Assembly: GCF_000499845.2 (NCBI RefSeq)
Contig: NC_023759.2
Coordinates: forward strand, 44,300,672 to 44,364,671
Source: Phaseolus vulgaris
Lineage: Eukaryota; Streptophyta; Magnoliopsida; Fabales; Fabaceae
DNA: 64,000 bases
Direction of reading: 5' to 3'
This document shows, piece after piece, positions 11,949-24,351 of the stretch. Every line of letters starts with the position of its first letter. The stretch's first letter is position 1. Under the pieces are notes generated by a model. It was not told where the DNA came from and searched no databases. It saw only the letters and a program-made list of their open reading frames with translations. The position numbers were made by a program, and so were the translations under genes.

Positions 11949-14900
11949 TTAATCTTCAAGCTCGATAATCTTAACCACAGATGAATCACCAACTTTCTGG
12001 CAAACAACTACACGATCGTGCGACTTTATAACTCCTGCTGCTTTTCCATGATCAAGGGCAACCTTTAGAATAGATTCGTTTGAGGCACTAGTTGAATCGG
12101 CCTGCAGGCAGAGTATTAGATCAAGTCTGGTAAGTCTCCGATCATTAAGTGATGGAATCATTGTAAAGCAGCATGTATACTAGTCAAGCAAACTGTAGCT
12201 TACGTTTCACACTGTAGCCATGACGGTGATTACTACAGAAAAATATAAAACTCATTTCTAGATCTCCCTAAAGGAAATACAAGGACTCAAGGAGCTCAGG
12301 AGTCACGATGAATTGAAGCGGAACAGATAAACAGTACCCAACCCCGATAGTCTAGCTACTTTTAAGCTTGATCAAAATTCAGTAGTCATTTCCTTCCCCC
12401 AAAAGAACAATGCATAACAATAATGCGGATAAAGATTGACTTACTGGATGTCGAGGATCGGCAAGTATGGGAAAGAGACCTCTTACAACAAGCGATTGCC
12501 TAGCCTGTGCCAACAAATTGAATTATAAGTTGGTAAACAAGATATTTCAACATGACACTATAAATCCTGGTAAATGCATGCTTCTAATCATTATACGGAA
12601 CAACTGTGACCAAATGCAGGCCGATACAGCATCATCTTCCAAAGTAAGTCAGTACGTACTGTTTATGGCGTATTTCCATTACAGAGGATACGGTACAATT
12701 AATTACGGCTGAGAAAACTGGAGTAAGATTAGATAGTTTACTAAATGATATGTAAACAATGTCTAGTACATAAAAAGTCGAGAATATTTGACATAAAAAC
12801 AAGATTGCAAAAATAATAAATATATATATAAGGAGAAGTATATTAATTACATTAATTGTAAATAGGCTTTCCCACAAATGAGTTGGCAGTTGATCCTGGA
12901 AAGGGCCGGGAATAAAATGAGCAAAGCATAAAAGAAATGATTTATTTAAAAGCTACAAAGTTAATTAGAAGTATTCATATATTAATCTGGGGGGTCAACT
13001 AATGCCTGGTGATCTCTTTATTCGATAACCTATCGCCGCCACTCAATAGTTTCTTACAGAAAATGATTTGGATCAACAACACATTAATTAAAAAATAACT
13101 AATTTTATGCAATTCATGCACGAATAAATTCAGAAAAGTTAAACAAAAAAAAGTTTTGCAATGTAATGGATGTTTTTCGTTTTCTTAACAATTTTAATAC
13201 ATTTCAATAGAGCAAAAAATGATTTTGGATAAATGTAAGATTATATGGACACGATATTTAACAAAAATGTTATTCATTAATCATTAGCGTTATGGTGTTT
13301 TTTACTTCAAAAGATATGTCCTAATTCAAATTATCTTAGCAAATAATATCCTTAAAAAAAGTAATATAGTTTAGAAAAGCTATACCGAAAATTAGGGTGG
13401 TCATGCATCCAATCTATATTCAATCTAAATCCAAATAAATGGATTGGATTTAAAATCTTTATTTTTTAACTAGATCAAATTTAAATGAATCTTTTTTAAA
13501 TCCATTTAAAGTGGATTAAATTTAGATTAATTTATTTTGTTAATTAGATTAAATCCATTTTGTTAATTACATTAAATCCATTTTGATATGGACAAAGACT
13601 AATTTGACTCGAATCGGGCCTAAACCGACTCAACCTTAACACGGACCAACTCGGTTCAACAAGCCCGGACACGGACGACTCGACATCAGCCCAGACCCAG
13701 ACAACTCGACAATGGCCAGGGCCTGGATAATTTGACATCAGCCCGAGCCCGTTCAACTCGACATCAGCCTGGGCCAGCTCGGCTCAACATTAGCCAGGGC
13801 CCAATCGACTCAACTTTGACTCAAGCCCGGACAACTCGACATTAGCCTGGACCTGATTGACTCGACATCAACTCGAGCCTGCTCCACTCGACATTGGCTC
13901 AAGCCTGGACGACTCGACACCGACAAGGGCCCACTTGGTCAGGGCCAATCGACTCAACATCGACCTAAGCCCGAAAGATTCAACACCGGTCCGGACGACT
14001 CGACAATGACCCGGGCCCAATCGACTCGACATCAGCCTGAGCCCGAATGATTCAACATCGGCCCGGACGACTCGACAATAGCCCGGGCCTGGATGATTCG
14101 ACATCGGCCCGAGCCCACTCGACTCGACATCGATCCGGGCCCGTCCACTCGACAAAGGCTCGAGCCTGGACGTATCGACAATGGCCTGGGTCCGAACGAC
14201 TCGACATCGTCTCTGGCATCCTCGACTTGACATCGGCCCGAACCCGTTGGACTCGACATTGGCCAACTCCAATCAACTTGACATAGACCCGGGCCTGCTC
14301 GACTTGACATCCGCCCGGGCCAGCTCGGCTCGACATTAGCTAGGGCCCAATTGACTCGGCATCGACCCAGGCTGCTCCACTCGACATTGGCTCAAGCCCG
14401 GACGACACGACATCGGCCCAAGCCCGCTTGGCTCGACATTGGCCAGGGCCAATCGACTCGACATAGACCCATGCCCGCTCCACTCAACATCGGCTCGGGC
14501 CTGTTCAGCTCGACATTGACCCAGGTTCAGACGACTCGACATTGGCTCGAGCTCGGACGACTTGGCAATGGTCTGGGCCCGGACGACTCGACATCGACCC
14601 GAGCTCAAAAGATTCAACATGAGCTCGGGCCCGGACGACTCGACAATGGCCCGGGGCTGGATGATTCGACATTGACCCGAGCCCGTTCGACTCTACATTG
14701 GCCCGACATTAGCCAAGGCTTAATCGACTCGACATTGACCCGTGCCCGTCCACTCGACATCGGCCCAAATCCGAACAACTCGACATCGGTCCGGGCCCGG
14801 ACGACTCGACAATGGCGAGGCCCGCTTGGCTCGACATCAACTCGGGCCCGTTCGGCTCGACATCAGCCCGAGCCCGGGAGACTCGACATTTGCTCGAGCC

Positions 14901-17900
14901 AACTCAGCTTGACATTGGTTTGAGTCTAATCGACTCGATATTGGGTCGTTCGGCTCGACATTGGCTAGGGCCTAATCGACTCGGGCCCACTCCACTCAAC
15001 ATCGACCCGGTCCCATTCAGCTTGACATCAACTCAGACCCGATCAGCTCAACATTGGCCCGGGCCCAATCGACTCGACATCGGCCCGGCCAGTGCAATTT
15101 AAGAGAGGGGAAACGGTACCGTTTAAGCGGTTTTCGTGGAGGTCGAGGAAGCGGAGGTAGAGAAGTGGGGAAAGGGAATCAATTGGGCCACGGAGGTTAA
15201 GGGAAGGGGGGGAGAGGCCCACCACTCTGCCATATGGGGAGCACTCCACTCCGAGCCACGCGGCGGAAGAGGCGTCCGCTCCAGTCCAGTTGGAGAGAAG
15301 GTTGCCGTGGGTGTCGGTTTGGAGGCGGAATTGGGTTAGGGCGAGTGTATCATTTTGCCATGCAGCATCTGCAACATAGAGGAAGGCCAATGCCAGTGAC
15401 AGGTTTATGGAAGAAGGGTGTTTCATGTTATGGTGTGGGAAGGGGACAAGAATGCTTATGCTGCTGTTTTTAATTTGAAAAGAAGGGTGGAATTCAGATT
15501 TCAGATTTGGGATTTGGGATTGAGAAGGAAAACGTGGCATGATTGGAGAGAGTGAGGGATTGAGGAAAAGTGTTGCGGTGTTATTATAAGTCCCTGAAAG
15601 GTAATTAGGACTAATGCGATGATTAAAGTTTGTGGTAGCGTTCATGATTACTATTGTCGCTTCCTCCTAAGATATGGAAAGATAATAATATATTAAATTA
15701 AGTTATTTAATCAAAATATAAATTAAAAATAAAATGAGTTGTAGAATAAAGTGAAATTTGTTTAGAGCGTAAAAAAATTAGGATAGTTTCAAGACATTGA
15801 TGAATCGACTAAAATCATGTGCGACAACAAATTTAAATTAGAAATGATAAGGTTTCAAAACCAACTCTGGTTCATAAAGGTCAGTTTTTGAGTTACTATG
15901 GAAGGGTAAAGGGGGTTCACTGTTGCCAATCATCTAGTCTAGAACAACTCATCCTAAATAATTCTGAGTCATCCATCTAACTCGATATAGACTCGGGTCC
16001 GCTCGACTTGACATCGTCTAAATTGTCTTTGCTTAACTTGGATATGGCCAAGTCAAAATCCATCCCAAAATACAATTTGGATAATCTAAAAAGGTATCCA
16101 ATCTATATCTAATCCATATCCATGGATTGGATTTAAAATCCAAAAATATGAATTTGAATTTGAAATAAATTCATTTAAATAGATTAAAACTAATATAAAT
16201 ATAGATAATTATGGATTGGATTTTGTGTCCACCCTTACCGAAAATCATATCAATAATATAATCCAGACTGTAAAAAAAAAGACAGGGGGTGTCCGTGCAA
16301 TCCACGTACACCTAACAGAGGATAAGATGCAAACAACATAAAAGATCTAACCTCAAAAGCTCCGCTAAAGCTCCATTTCAGCTGATTTGTCTTGAGTCGG
16401 GGGATCACAACAGAGAGAACTGGCATGGTTGGCCTATATTTTGCTATCAATCTAAAAAGTGCAAGAAACCCTATTAGAAAAGCCTCAAAGACACAAGTAC
16501 ACAGGGAAGAAAAATTGTATCGGACATTACTTGAATATTGAATCCAATTTAGAAGTTGGGTAGTTTATCTCTCCTAGATATTATATGAACATTCACAACA
16601 AATTATTCATTGAGACAGTACCTTGCGGCTCTTCCAGATGAAGTGAAGCAAATAATAACAGAAGCCTTCACCTTAATAGCTGCTCGTACCTAAAAAGTAT
16701 AATTTGCATACAAGTTTAAAAGATGAAATGGAACCAACCACTAAGACAAGAAAGCAAGATTCGTAGACAAACTATATGTTTTCAATGTAGACAGGCAATC
16801 ACTAGCAAGAAGAAACTAAAACTGGCCCACAGCACAAGGCTACCTCTCACCATTCCATGCACTAGGAGCCACATAAAATAAATAAGAGGAAAGATTGAAA
16901 TGAAAGTACCGCAGAGGAGGCAATAGATTCCAAGTGGGACATGGGTTCTCCAACATATTTGACAGTTCTCTTAAAATAACGGTCTTGATTAAAAACTTTC
17001 TCAGCCTGAAATAGAAGGTGGAAATCTCAGCCAGCATTTTGAGTGACATTTCAAACAGGAGACTATTTAATGAGTCAAATCAACTCTCTCAACAAAGGAT
17101 TGACATTCAAAAAACTAATGCCACAGTATTATACAAAGATATTCTTTAAAACCACTATAAGATAGAAAGAAAAAAGGCTAGGAGAAATTGGAATTCAGAA
17201 AAAGAAAATTTGTGAGAACAACATAGTTTCCATCATTTCTTAGCAAGTTTTATCTAAATGAAGTCAATAGTATCTTCATCTATTTAGATGAAACTTCGGA
17301 GATAAAATAGTACATAAAATTAGAGAGAAAATGATATTCAGATAAAGAAAAGTGATGAGAATAACGTAATTGCCAGACTTTCATACTCGTAGCAATTTTT
17401 ATCACAAATAAATCATACAATAAAAGAAATGAAAAAATTAAAACATTTCATGCAGTCAATGTTCTTATCAAGCCACTCTCAGGTTTTAGTTTCACTTAGC
17501 TTGTTTTTCATGAGAAATGGATGAACATGGAAAGATAAAAAGAAATTAGATATCTGGCTTATCTCAGGTCATTCAGAATATAGTATCTTCATCTGGTTAC
17601 ACTAACTCCAGAAGATAAAAATTTACTTTTATTTAATATTATCTTCAGCCATAAAGTATGCACACATGTAAAAAATGGTAATAAAAGCAATAAATACTAG
17701 ATCGAGCAAGAGAGAATTATCCTATTACAGAGTAACTACTATACAACCAAAAGATTAAAAGCAATTTTTAGTTAAACAACTGAGATATTTGGTTATATCA
17801 ATGATAATAAGTCTAATACAGAAGTTCCCTAAGCCTGTCTGAATGTCTTGAGCAAAAACTAGATGCAGCATAGGAACCCCCCAACCATACAATTGCAAAA

Positions 17901-20900
17901 TCAGAAATGCTTGAAATAGTGAAGTTGTCAAACCACAACACTAATATTCCAATTCCAAATTATTTAGGCAACAGGCTTCTCAATACACAGAAGAATTTCA
18001 TCAGAAATGTTCCATAAAATACAATACTAACATACTAAAACAAATTTGAAGTATCAAATGAAATTAAAGAGCAATCAAGTGCACTTACTTCTGCACAAAT
18101 TTTGCCAACTGTAGAAATAGTTTCAACAGGGTATAACCCACGTAAAGTCTCGGCACCTAGAAGTATTGCATCACTCCCTGTATACATGTTAATAACAGTT
18201 CAACAAATATCCAATAAATGATTCTGAGAAAAACATGCAGAGCAAACAACAAAAAAACTCAATGTGAAAGGTCAAAATGAGGGGGAAAAAATCAAGGGAT
18301 AGAGATTTTGAAGTTGGGTAACACAAACAAATATCAAAAGCACAGCAAGATGCACAGCTATATATAGTCACCAATGAAAGAATGACTAAATTATTGAAGC
18401 AGGCCTAAATCTGAAAATGAAGATAGCAATACATCAAGTCGATAGTCATTTACAGAAGGTTTCAAGTTACCATGCAAATCAATGTTGATGACTCCGTAGA
18501 CAACTTCAAGGCTCAAGCACATAGATAGGAACTAATGGGGAGATAAATGACATCAGTGAAATGTGGGGAAAAAGAATCCAGTATCATTGTGTACAATAAT
18601 AAAATAGTGCCATAACTTCCTCTCTCCATATGAACACTCTCCTCTCCTGGTAGCCCATCAGGGTTATCAATGGTGGATGGTGGAACACCAAAATTTCATC
18701 ATATAAACATGCCATTGTGGCCTAAGGAGCTCCCATTACGAACCTCCATTCACCAACCAAAAACACCATGTTATGGTGTAATGGCAGCAAATGGTTATTT
18801 AACAACATTGAGCCCCCATCACACTTTGTTTTCTGCTTATCACAGAAGATATGGCCATTTCAACTTCTTAACTCGCTTACCTTCCCTTCTCACACAAGCA
18901 CAACAGTTTACTGGACCATTTCTCATATTTACAAGTCCTGTCGTTGGTTGAATTTCACTATTTTACAATACCTAGAAAATTCAATGTAAATCACCTTAAT
19001 TACCAAATTCTTAAATCTACAATATTCTAGACCATTGCACCTCAAATGTCTACTAAAAATCAGAACTTTTGGGGATTAAATATATTTCATCATGATATAA
19101 ATATAAACTTAACAAGATAAAAATTCCAGGACATCCTAGTAGTCACCACCACCCTGACTAGTGGGATCATGTGACAGGTAACTTACCATCTAAAACAGCA
19201 TTGGCAACATCAGTGGCTTCTGCACGAGTTGGTCTTAAGTTGTCAGTCATGCTATCCACAACGCGTGTAAGCACAGCAGGTTTCCCAGCCATATTACACT
19301 TGTAAAGGGCAGATTTTTGAAAGAAAAATACCTACAGAAGCAAATAGTAGTTGATTAACACCTCTGCAATGGTCAGTCTATAAATGATTAGGTTTCACTT
19401 TATGGAGACAATTATGATTGACAATACGGACATTGAAATTAAGTATCAATTCAATACAACTGACTCAGGTCAAACATCCAATTCCACTCTAGATGATATA
19501 TTCCCTCGCTCAGCAAAAGTCTCATTTATTTCTTTGCTCGAAATTTGTGGTTTTAACAGCAAACCATACTCACTCAATGACTATTGGTACATTTATTTAC
19601 ACTTATAAACAGATGAAGACTCACAACACCAGTCATGTATAGTGGTTCAAAAACGGACATTTGGAACATTTGCACAAGCTTGGTAAACTATGTTGTTTTG
19701 AAAAAAAAAAACTAGTCAAGTTATTAGTAAAAAGGTACTCGGGGAAATTCATAATTTCACAATCAAATATAATATAAAAGACTCCATACTTAGGATATCA
19801 ACCTACTAGCTAAAACTTATTTGAACCACCAAGTGCCAACCCCATCCATTAAAAAAAAAGTGGACCAGATGATCTAGGCAAGAAAAAATTGATTCAAGCA
19901 TTTAAATAAAAAAATCATTTCAAAAGAGAGCAAGAACATAAAGTAAAAATAGGAACTATTTTGTCCAGTATCAGCTCTTACTAAAACCTATTGAAGCATA
20001 TACTTATTTCAATTCATTATGAAAACAAATCTATAATATTTGAAGTAATAAATACTTTCTTGACATACACAAGTAGAGCCCTCCAGTCTACAAATAAGAT
20101 TCGTTTATCAAAGAATCTAACCTTCTCCGGGGGAAGATCAATGCCCAAATTCCCACGGGAAAGAATAATACCATCTGCTTCTTGTAGAATTTCATCAAAA
20201 TGGGTCAATCCCTAAAAAACAATACAGGTGTGCATATGCTGTTGAATCAGAACACTGACAGGAATTTAATTTACATAAAAACTAAATTGTCCAGTGAATT
20301 ATGAAAAAATGCAGTTCACCTCAATATTTTCAATCTTTGCAAATATATGAGTCTGGCTTAGATCTCCTAACTTAGAAAGGAATTCACGGGCCTGCATTTC
20401 AAGCACACAACAGTTTTTTAATAGAAAACCTGAAATAGCTCTAGAAAAATAAATTAAATGGCCAATTATGAACTCCAAAAAACTAAACAAAGTAAAGAAT
20501 GTGGAAGACTAGACAAGTTACCTGGCGAACATCTTCAGCATGCCTAGTATATGACAATGACAGAAAATCAATTTTGTTTTTTACTCCCCAGGTGCTTATA
20601 ACCTACAAGGAAAAAATAATAGCCCAAAATTTTTAAAAAACCCTATATTTAGGCACATACAAACTATACATATTTGATGATAAGTGACTCATTTAAACAT
20701 GCAAGTAAAAGTAGAAATTACCTCCTTGTCTTTATCAGTGAGGGTAGGCAAATCAATATGAACCTGAGAGGCATGCAAAGTGAACAATGACCCTGCTAAT
20801 GTTGCTGAATTCTTTATAGTACAAACAACGTCCTGACCTGTAACTTCGGACACCTGCATAATTTCAGCATAACTACTCAACATGCATGTAGGACTTCAAC

Positions 20901-22627
20901 TATTCCTACTTATGTCAGCCTATGCCATTGCCATAGATTTTGATAACATCAACAAAGTTTTAACGTCAACTATATGAAAAAAAAATCACAATATAGACTG
21001 AGACAAATGACAAAAAGGAGCTTATTAGAATACATTTTGTCTTATGTACCCAACTCATACCTCTAGCCAAACAGAAGTAGTTTCACTTCCCGTGAACAAG
21101 TATTGACCAACAAAAATTGTGTCTCCCTTCTTCATTGACTGTGAACAATCCAAATAAGATTAGGGTTTAAACCAATTCAAGCATTGCATTGGGAAAAAAA
21201 TGAAATGAGTCTTAATTATGTATTGAAGAGAGTAACAAATTACAATTTCAGCAAGGGCCCTCCAAGGAAAAATCATGCAAATGGAATTTACCACTAATAA
21301 GTTCTAACACCATAAGCAAGAGCAAAATTGCTAAGCAGTGCCATGAAGGTGCAATAGACTCCAAACCAAGTACAATCACATGCATGAAGAGTATAAATGA
21401 CTAGACTAAACCGCTCAGGTTAATTCGGAGAAAATATGTACATGAAAAGTAAGTATTAAAATCCTAATTCAATCTCACAAACAACTTGCAAGATGATAGT
21501 TGTTTTCCACTTATATTATATTATTTTGATCTTATCACTAGCCATGTAGAACTAAACCACCAGCCTTGAGACTGCAATTAGGAAATCCCCAAAGAGGCCA
21601 ACATTAAGGGGGCTAGGGGTGATCAGAACCAAGACACTTTCCAATAGTAAGTCAATCAAAGAATATCACGACAAGGATGAAAAGTTTAATGAACCTTTGC
21701 CAGTCCATCATAATTGATAGGCAGTATCTGTGAAGATGCTTCTTGTCCCCGGTCAGGAGTCAGAACTACCTGAGCCTCAGCCTGCAGCGAGATAGATTTC
21801 TCACTTTTGTTAACAACCTGCATCTCTGCTCCCACCGTGTCCAGCATTACCTGTTAACAGAGTTACCACAACACTCAGCACCTTTTCCATTACATTAACA
21901 AATTCAACAAGAAACCTAAACAATAACAATGCATGCATGAATAAATTTGAGGGTCAAAAAAAGATATTCCTCACGCACTCAGAAAAACCTTAATCCCAAC
22001 GAAACGGACAACAAAGATGTGAAACACAAGGGTTTCATGGGTAGCTTCTAACCTAAGCAATCAATTCTTTTTGAGAATGTTTGAACCAAAAAACGATATT
22101 AAGTAAAAAATAATGAAAAAGAAAAACTCACAGCACAGAGTTTCTTAGTAGATTTGATAGAAGTTTTCAAATTCTCCAAAGTCTCTTGGTGATATTCAGG
22201 ATCGCACCAAGAGAAGTCGAAACGAGCCACTACAGCAGAAAAGGAGAAAAATCATCCAACATCAAATAAGCGTTTCACAAACGGTGGAGAATCAGAAAAA
22301 TGAGAGAAATATCAGAACAACAATGAAGCAAAAGGAAGAGAAATATATACCTGACATTCCAGCTTTAAGGCAAGAAGAAATAACCTCGACCGATCGAGAT
22401 TTGGGACCGAGCGTACCAACGATCTTCGTCATTGCGGGAAAGAAACTCTGAAAATGCAAAATAAATATAAAAAACAAACAAAAGAAAAGAGCGTTGAGGA
22501 ACAAGAATAATAATAAGAAGAACAAGAACAAGATGAAGAAGAAGAAGAAGTTACTGACGGCCTTGGATGGTTTGAGGATGGAAACCATACGAATGGGTTC
22601 CTCGAGAAGTAAGTGACCGGAATGCAT
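11949..22627 (-). CDS. Cytosolic pyruvate kinase, 16 exons, 527 aa
   Basis: Catalyses phosphoenolpyruvate + ADP to pyruvate + ATP, the last step of glycolysis. Exons (minus strand): 22627-22559, 22447-22351, 22229-22132, 21850-21695, 21138-21061, 20853-20722, 20602-20522, 20391-20320, 20211-20122, 19331-19187, 18177-18089, 17005-16910, 16689-16622, 16451-16352, 12504-12445, 12101-11949. All junctions are GT-AG and the frame closes at 1584 nt. The N-terminus [16 protein letters not shown] and C-terminus [18 protein letters not shown] match the Arabidopsis At2g36580/At3g52990 clade. The active-site block [13 protein letters not shown] carries K256 and E258. Several usually invariant residues differ: RFDFSW instead of RFNFSH, LDTVGAE instead of LDTKGPE, and SRGNLG instead of ARGDLG. 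There is no transit peptide. Intron 14 is 3.8 kb because of a transposon. Confidence 0.97.
13600..15089. repeat. GC-rich degenerate minisatellite, unit about 26 bp
   Basis: The unit is approximately CGACATCGGCCCGGGCCCG followed by a 7-base linker ending in CGACT. Spacing between successive CGACA motifs is 25-26 bp wherever I measured it (for example 14097-14200), giving an estimated 55-60 units. It is far GC-richer than the flanks and dense in TCGA and CpG. Units vary by substitution and small indels. The array reappears briefly after the captured segment, at 15979-16025. Every reading frame through it is open for long stretches simply because of the repeat, so ORFs here are not genes. Confidence 0.9.
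15090..15978 (-). pseudogene. Captured 5' fragment of the LRR receptor-like kinase gene
   Basis: An 889-bp copy of 29096-29982, colinear and in the same orientation, and only a few percent diverged by eye. It contains roughly 550 bp of upstream sequence, the start codon (15426-15424), the signal peptide, the LRR N-terminal cap and the first LRR segment, to residue 114 (LLNCT). Differences in the coding part include S4P, an in-frame 6-bp deletion removing Thr-Ile of the signal peptide, S33T, C55S, N67Y and L75P. After LLNCT the frame continues into minisatellite ([15 protein letters not shown], stop at 15043). It has no kinase domain and no membrane anchor. Confidence 0.95.
18640..18990. other. 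Unexplained block inside pyruvate kinase intron 10
   Basis: Intron 10 (18178-19186) holds a stretch with more balanced base composition than the rest of the intron and an open plus-strand frame at 18670-18951. It contains short inverted strings such as CACCATGTTATGGTG. No protein family is recognised. It may be an old repeat insertion. Confidence 0.3.
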
Positions 22628-22721
22628 CCTCGCTTCTTTTCCACGCACACAGAGTCAGAGAGAAGAAGAAGAGTTGATGAAGAAGTATATGAGCACAAGG
22701 AGTTTGCGATTATGCTTGCAC

Positions 22722-22730
22722 TCTTATAAT
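22722..22730 (-). promoter_or_regulatory. Probable TATA box of the pyruvate kinase gene
   Basis: On the minus strand the sequence reads ATTATAAGAG about 100 nt upstream of the start codon at 22627. It lies in otherwise T/A-rich DNA just outside a purine-rich leader. This is inference from position and sequence only. Confidence 0.45.
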
Positions 22731-24275
22731 GCTCTTTTTAAAACACTTTTTGTTTTTAGCTCTTTCTGTGCGGAGAAATTGTTTGTACTTAGTCCAAGGA
22801 AGAAAAAGATGATGATGACCTATTGTAAAACCAAATTCCGTGTAAGATAACTCCACTGTTACAGCAAACATTTTTCTCCTTTATTATTATAATTTAAAAA
22901 ATCTACATGTCTATTATAAATTTAGTTATTTTCAATTAAAAAAATAAAATTTATTTAAATTTATTGTTTTGCCATCTGAATTAAATATTTATTTGATCAT
23001 CCCTATAGAGTGAAGAATGGGAAGAATCAGCACACAGTATTCAAGTTAGGTGTGCACTAAAGCTACAATTTTTATTTATTAAATAAGATAGTATAAAATT
23101 AAATTCAAACAAAGCATTAATTATTTTTTCTAACAAATGCAGAGTGCTTAATTTTTTGTTAAAAAAATAACACTTCTGACATTTTTTACCTAGAAAATCT
23201 TAATGAACATTTCACTTTATTTAAGTAGCTTTGATTGGATAAAAAAATTTAAGACCCAGCTTTTTACAGTGGCACCCTGAATTGCAGGGCCCATCTAATT
23301 TCTTAGTCAAATGTCAAATTCTGTGGGTGGTGTTTACCACTCATGACTTAATTTACTTTTATCTTGGGACTTTGATTTATTGTTAGAAACTTAATTTTGT
23401 AAAGAGTCAAACCTAAAATTAATCTGATAAAAATTTCATTTGTTACTTATTTATTGTTTCGATCTGTCCATTCTATTAAAAAAAATCTCATAAAAACTAT
23501 GACAATGTTTTCTCAGAATGTATATTTTGAAAACATTGCTCAGCTATCTCAATATTACACTATTTTTTTCATATCTAGTTAACTTTTCTAGAATCACCAT
23601 ATTTTTTAAGTTAGATATATACTCCATTTATAAAGAGCTTGCTGAGACTCCTGATTTTGTAATTATAATGAAATTTATAAAGAAAATTATTGGAAATGTA
23701 TTGTTAATTTAGTCTCTTAAATGTTTTTTCATTATCACTTTAATTTTTGTTAAGTATGTATGATTTTGGTAGACTTTTGATATTTTAATGAATAAAGCAT
23801 TATTAATATTAATAATATAAACTAAAATATACAAATATATGTTAGTTTAAATTTAATTCAAGTGATTAGTAAATTGATTTTTATTGGTAATATGCGGAAT
23901 CTGTTCTGTATTTCACATTAGTTAAAGGATTGTTTATTTGGTCAGTTATATATACTTTCTAGACTATTTATATAGATTTTTAGCAAGTAAAAGAAAATCA
24001 CGTAGAACTTTTCTAAAGCCTTTCATCGTTATTTACTATACTATTAAATTACATTATCTGAATTTTTTATTTTTTTCATAATTTCTTTTATATTATATAA
24101 TTTGAAATTCATTTTAAAACTTCAAATGGTATAATCTAGAAGTCAAAAAATGAATTATTTTACCGTCTAAAACCAAAATGATTTCAAAATTGATTAATCT
24201 GAAAGTCAAAATAACAAAGCTTCCATAATTATTATGCTTGTTAAAAATTCTAAGATAACTGATTAAGTCACGACC

Positions 24276-24351
24276 ATAATCGATTATCAACTGTTTTTAA
24301 CTACATAATCGATTATGTAGTGAGTTATTTTGCAATGATAATCGATTATGC
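24276..24351. repeat. Cluster of three ATAATCGATTAT palindromes
   Basis: The 12-bp perfect palindrome ATAATCGATTAT occurs three times within 76 bp. The middle copy is extended to a 22-bp perfect palindrome (24300-24321, arms ACTACATAATC). The outer copies sit next to variable arms. It could be part of a MITE or a protein-binding cluster. No target duplication was identified. Confidence 0.7.

Larger units (their letters stand above)
13393..16237. mobile_element. Non-autonomous hAT-like element carrying a minisatellite and a captured gene fragment (Pack-type)
   Basis: The ends are inverted: TAGGGTGGTCA...ATCCAATC on the left; the right end read on the minus strand is TAAGGGTGGACA...ATCCAATCC. 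The 8-bp direct repeat CCGAAAAT flanks it (13385-13392 and 16238-16245), and the two preceding bases TA also match. An 8-bp duplication with short TA(A)GGG termini fits hAT transposons. Subterminal copies of TGGATTGGATTTAAAATC occur near both ends (about 13439-13458 and 16120-16140). There is no transposase. The interior is a GC-rich tandem array interrupted by a copy of the 5' region of the nearby LRR kinase gene. Confidence 0.85.
12505..16351 (-). other. Giant intron 14 of pyruvate kinase, transposon-bearing
   Basis: The other introns of this gene are 70 bp to about 1.3 kb; this one is 3847 bp. It is bounded by GTTAGA (donor, 16351) and CACAG (acceptor, 12505), and both flanking exons are intact and in frame. 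Most of its length is the element at 13393-16237. The stretch 12505-13384 is ordinary AT-rich intron with a short TA repeat near 12820. Confidence 0.9.

Noticed and set aside
14032..14923. Several overlapping ORFs of 80-190 aa on both strands
   Set aside because: They are by-products of the GC-rich 26-bp minisatellite, whose units lack stops in several frames; there is no promoter, family or codon pattern.
13600..15089. CRISPR-like repeat array
   Set aside because: Units are contiguous, degenerate and without unique spacers, and the context is plant nuclear DNA.
20017..20208. Separate small gene on the minus strand at the GLTHFDE sequence
   Set aside because: It is exon 9 of pyruvate kinase read through its intron; splice sites at 20211 and 20122 and frame continuity assign it to the large gene.
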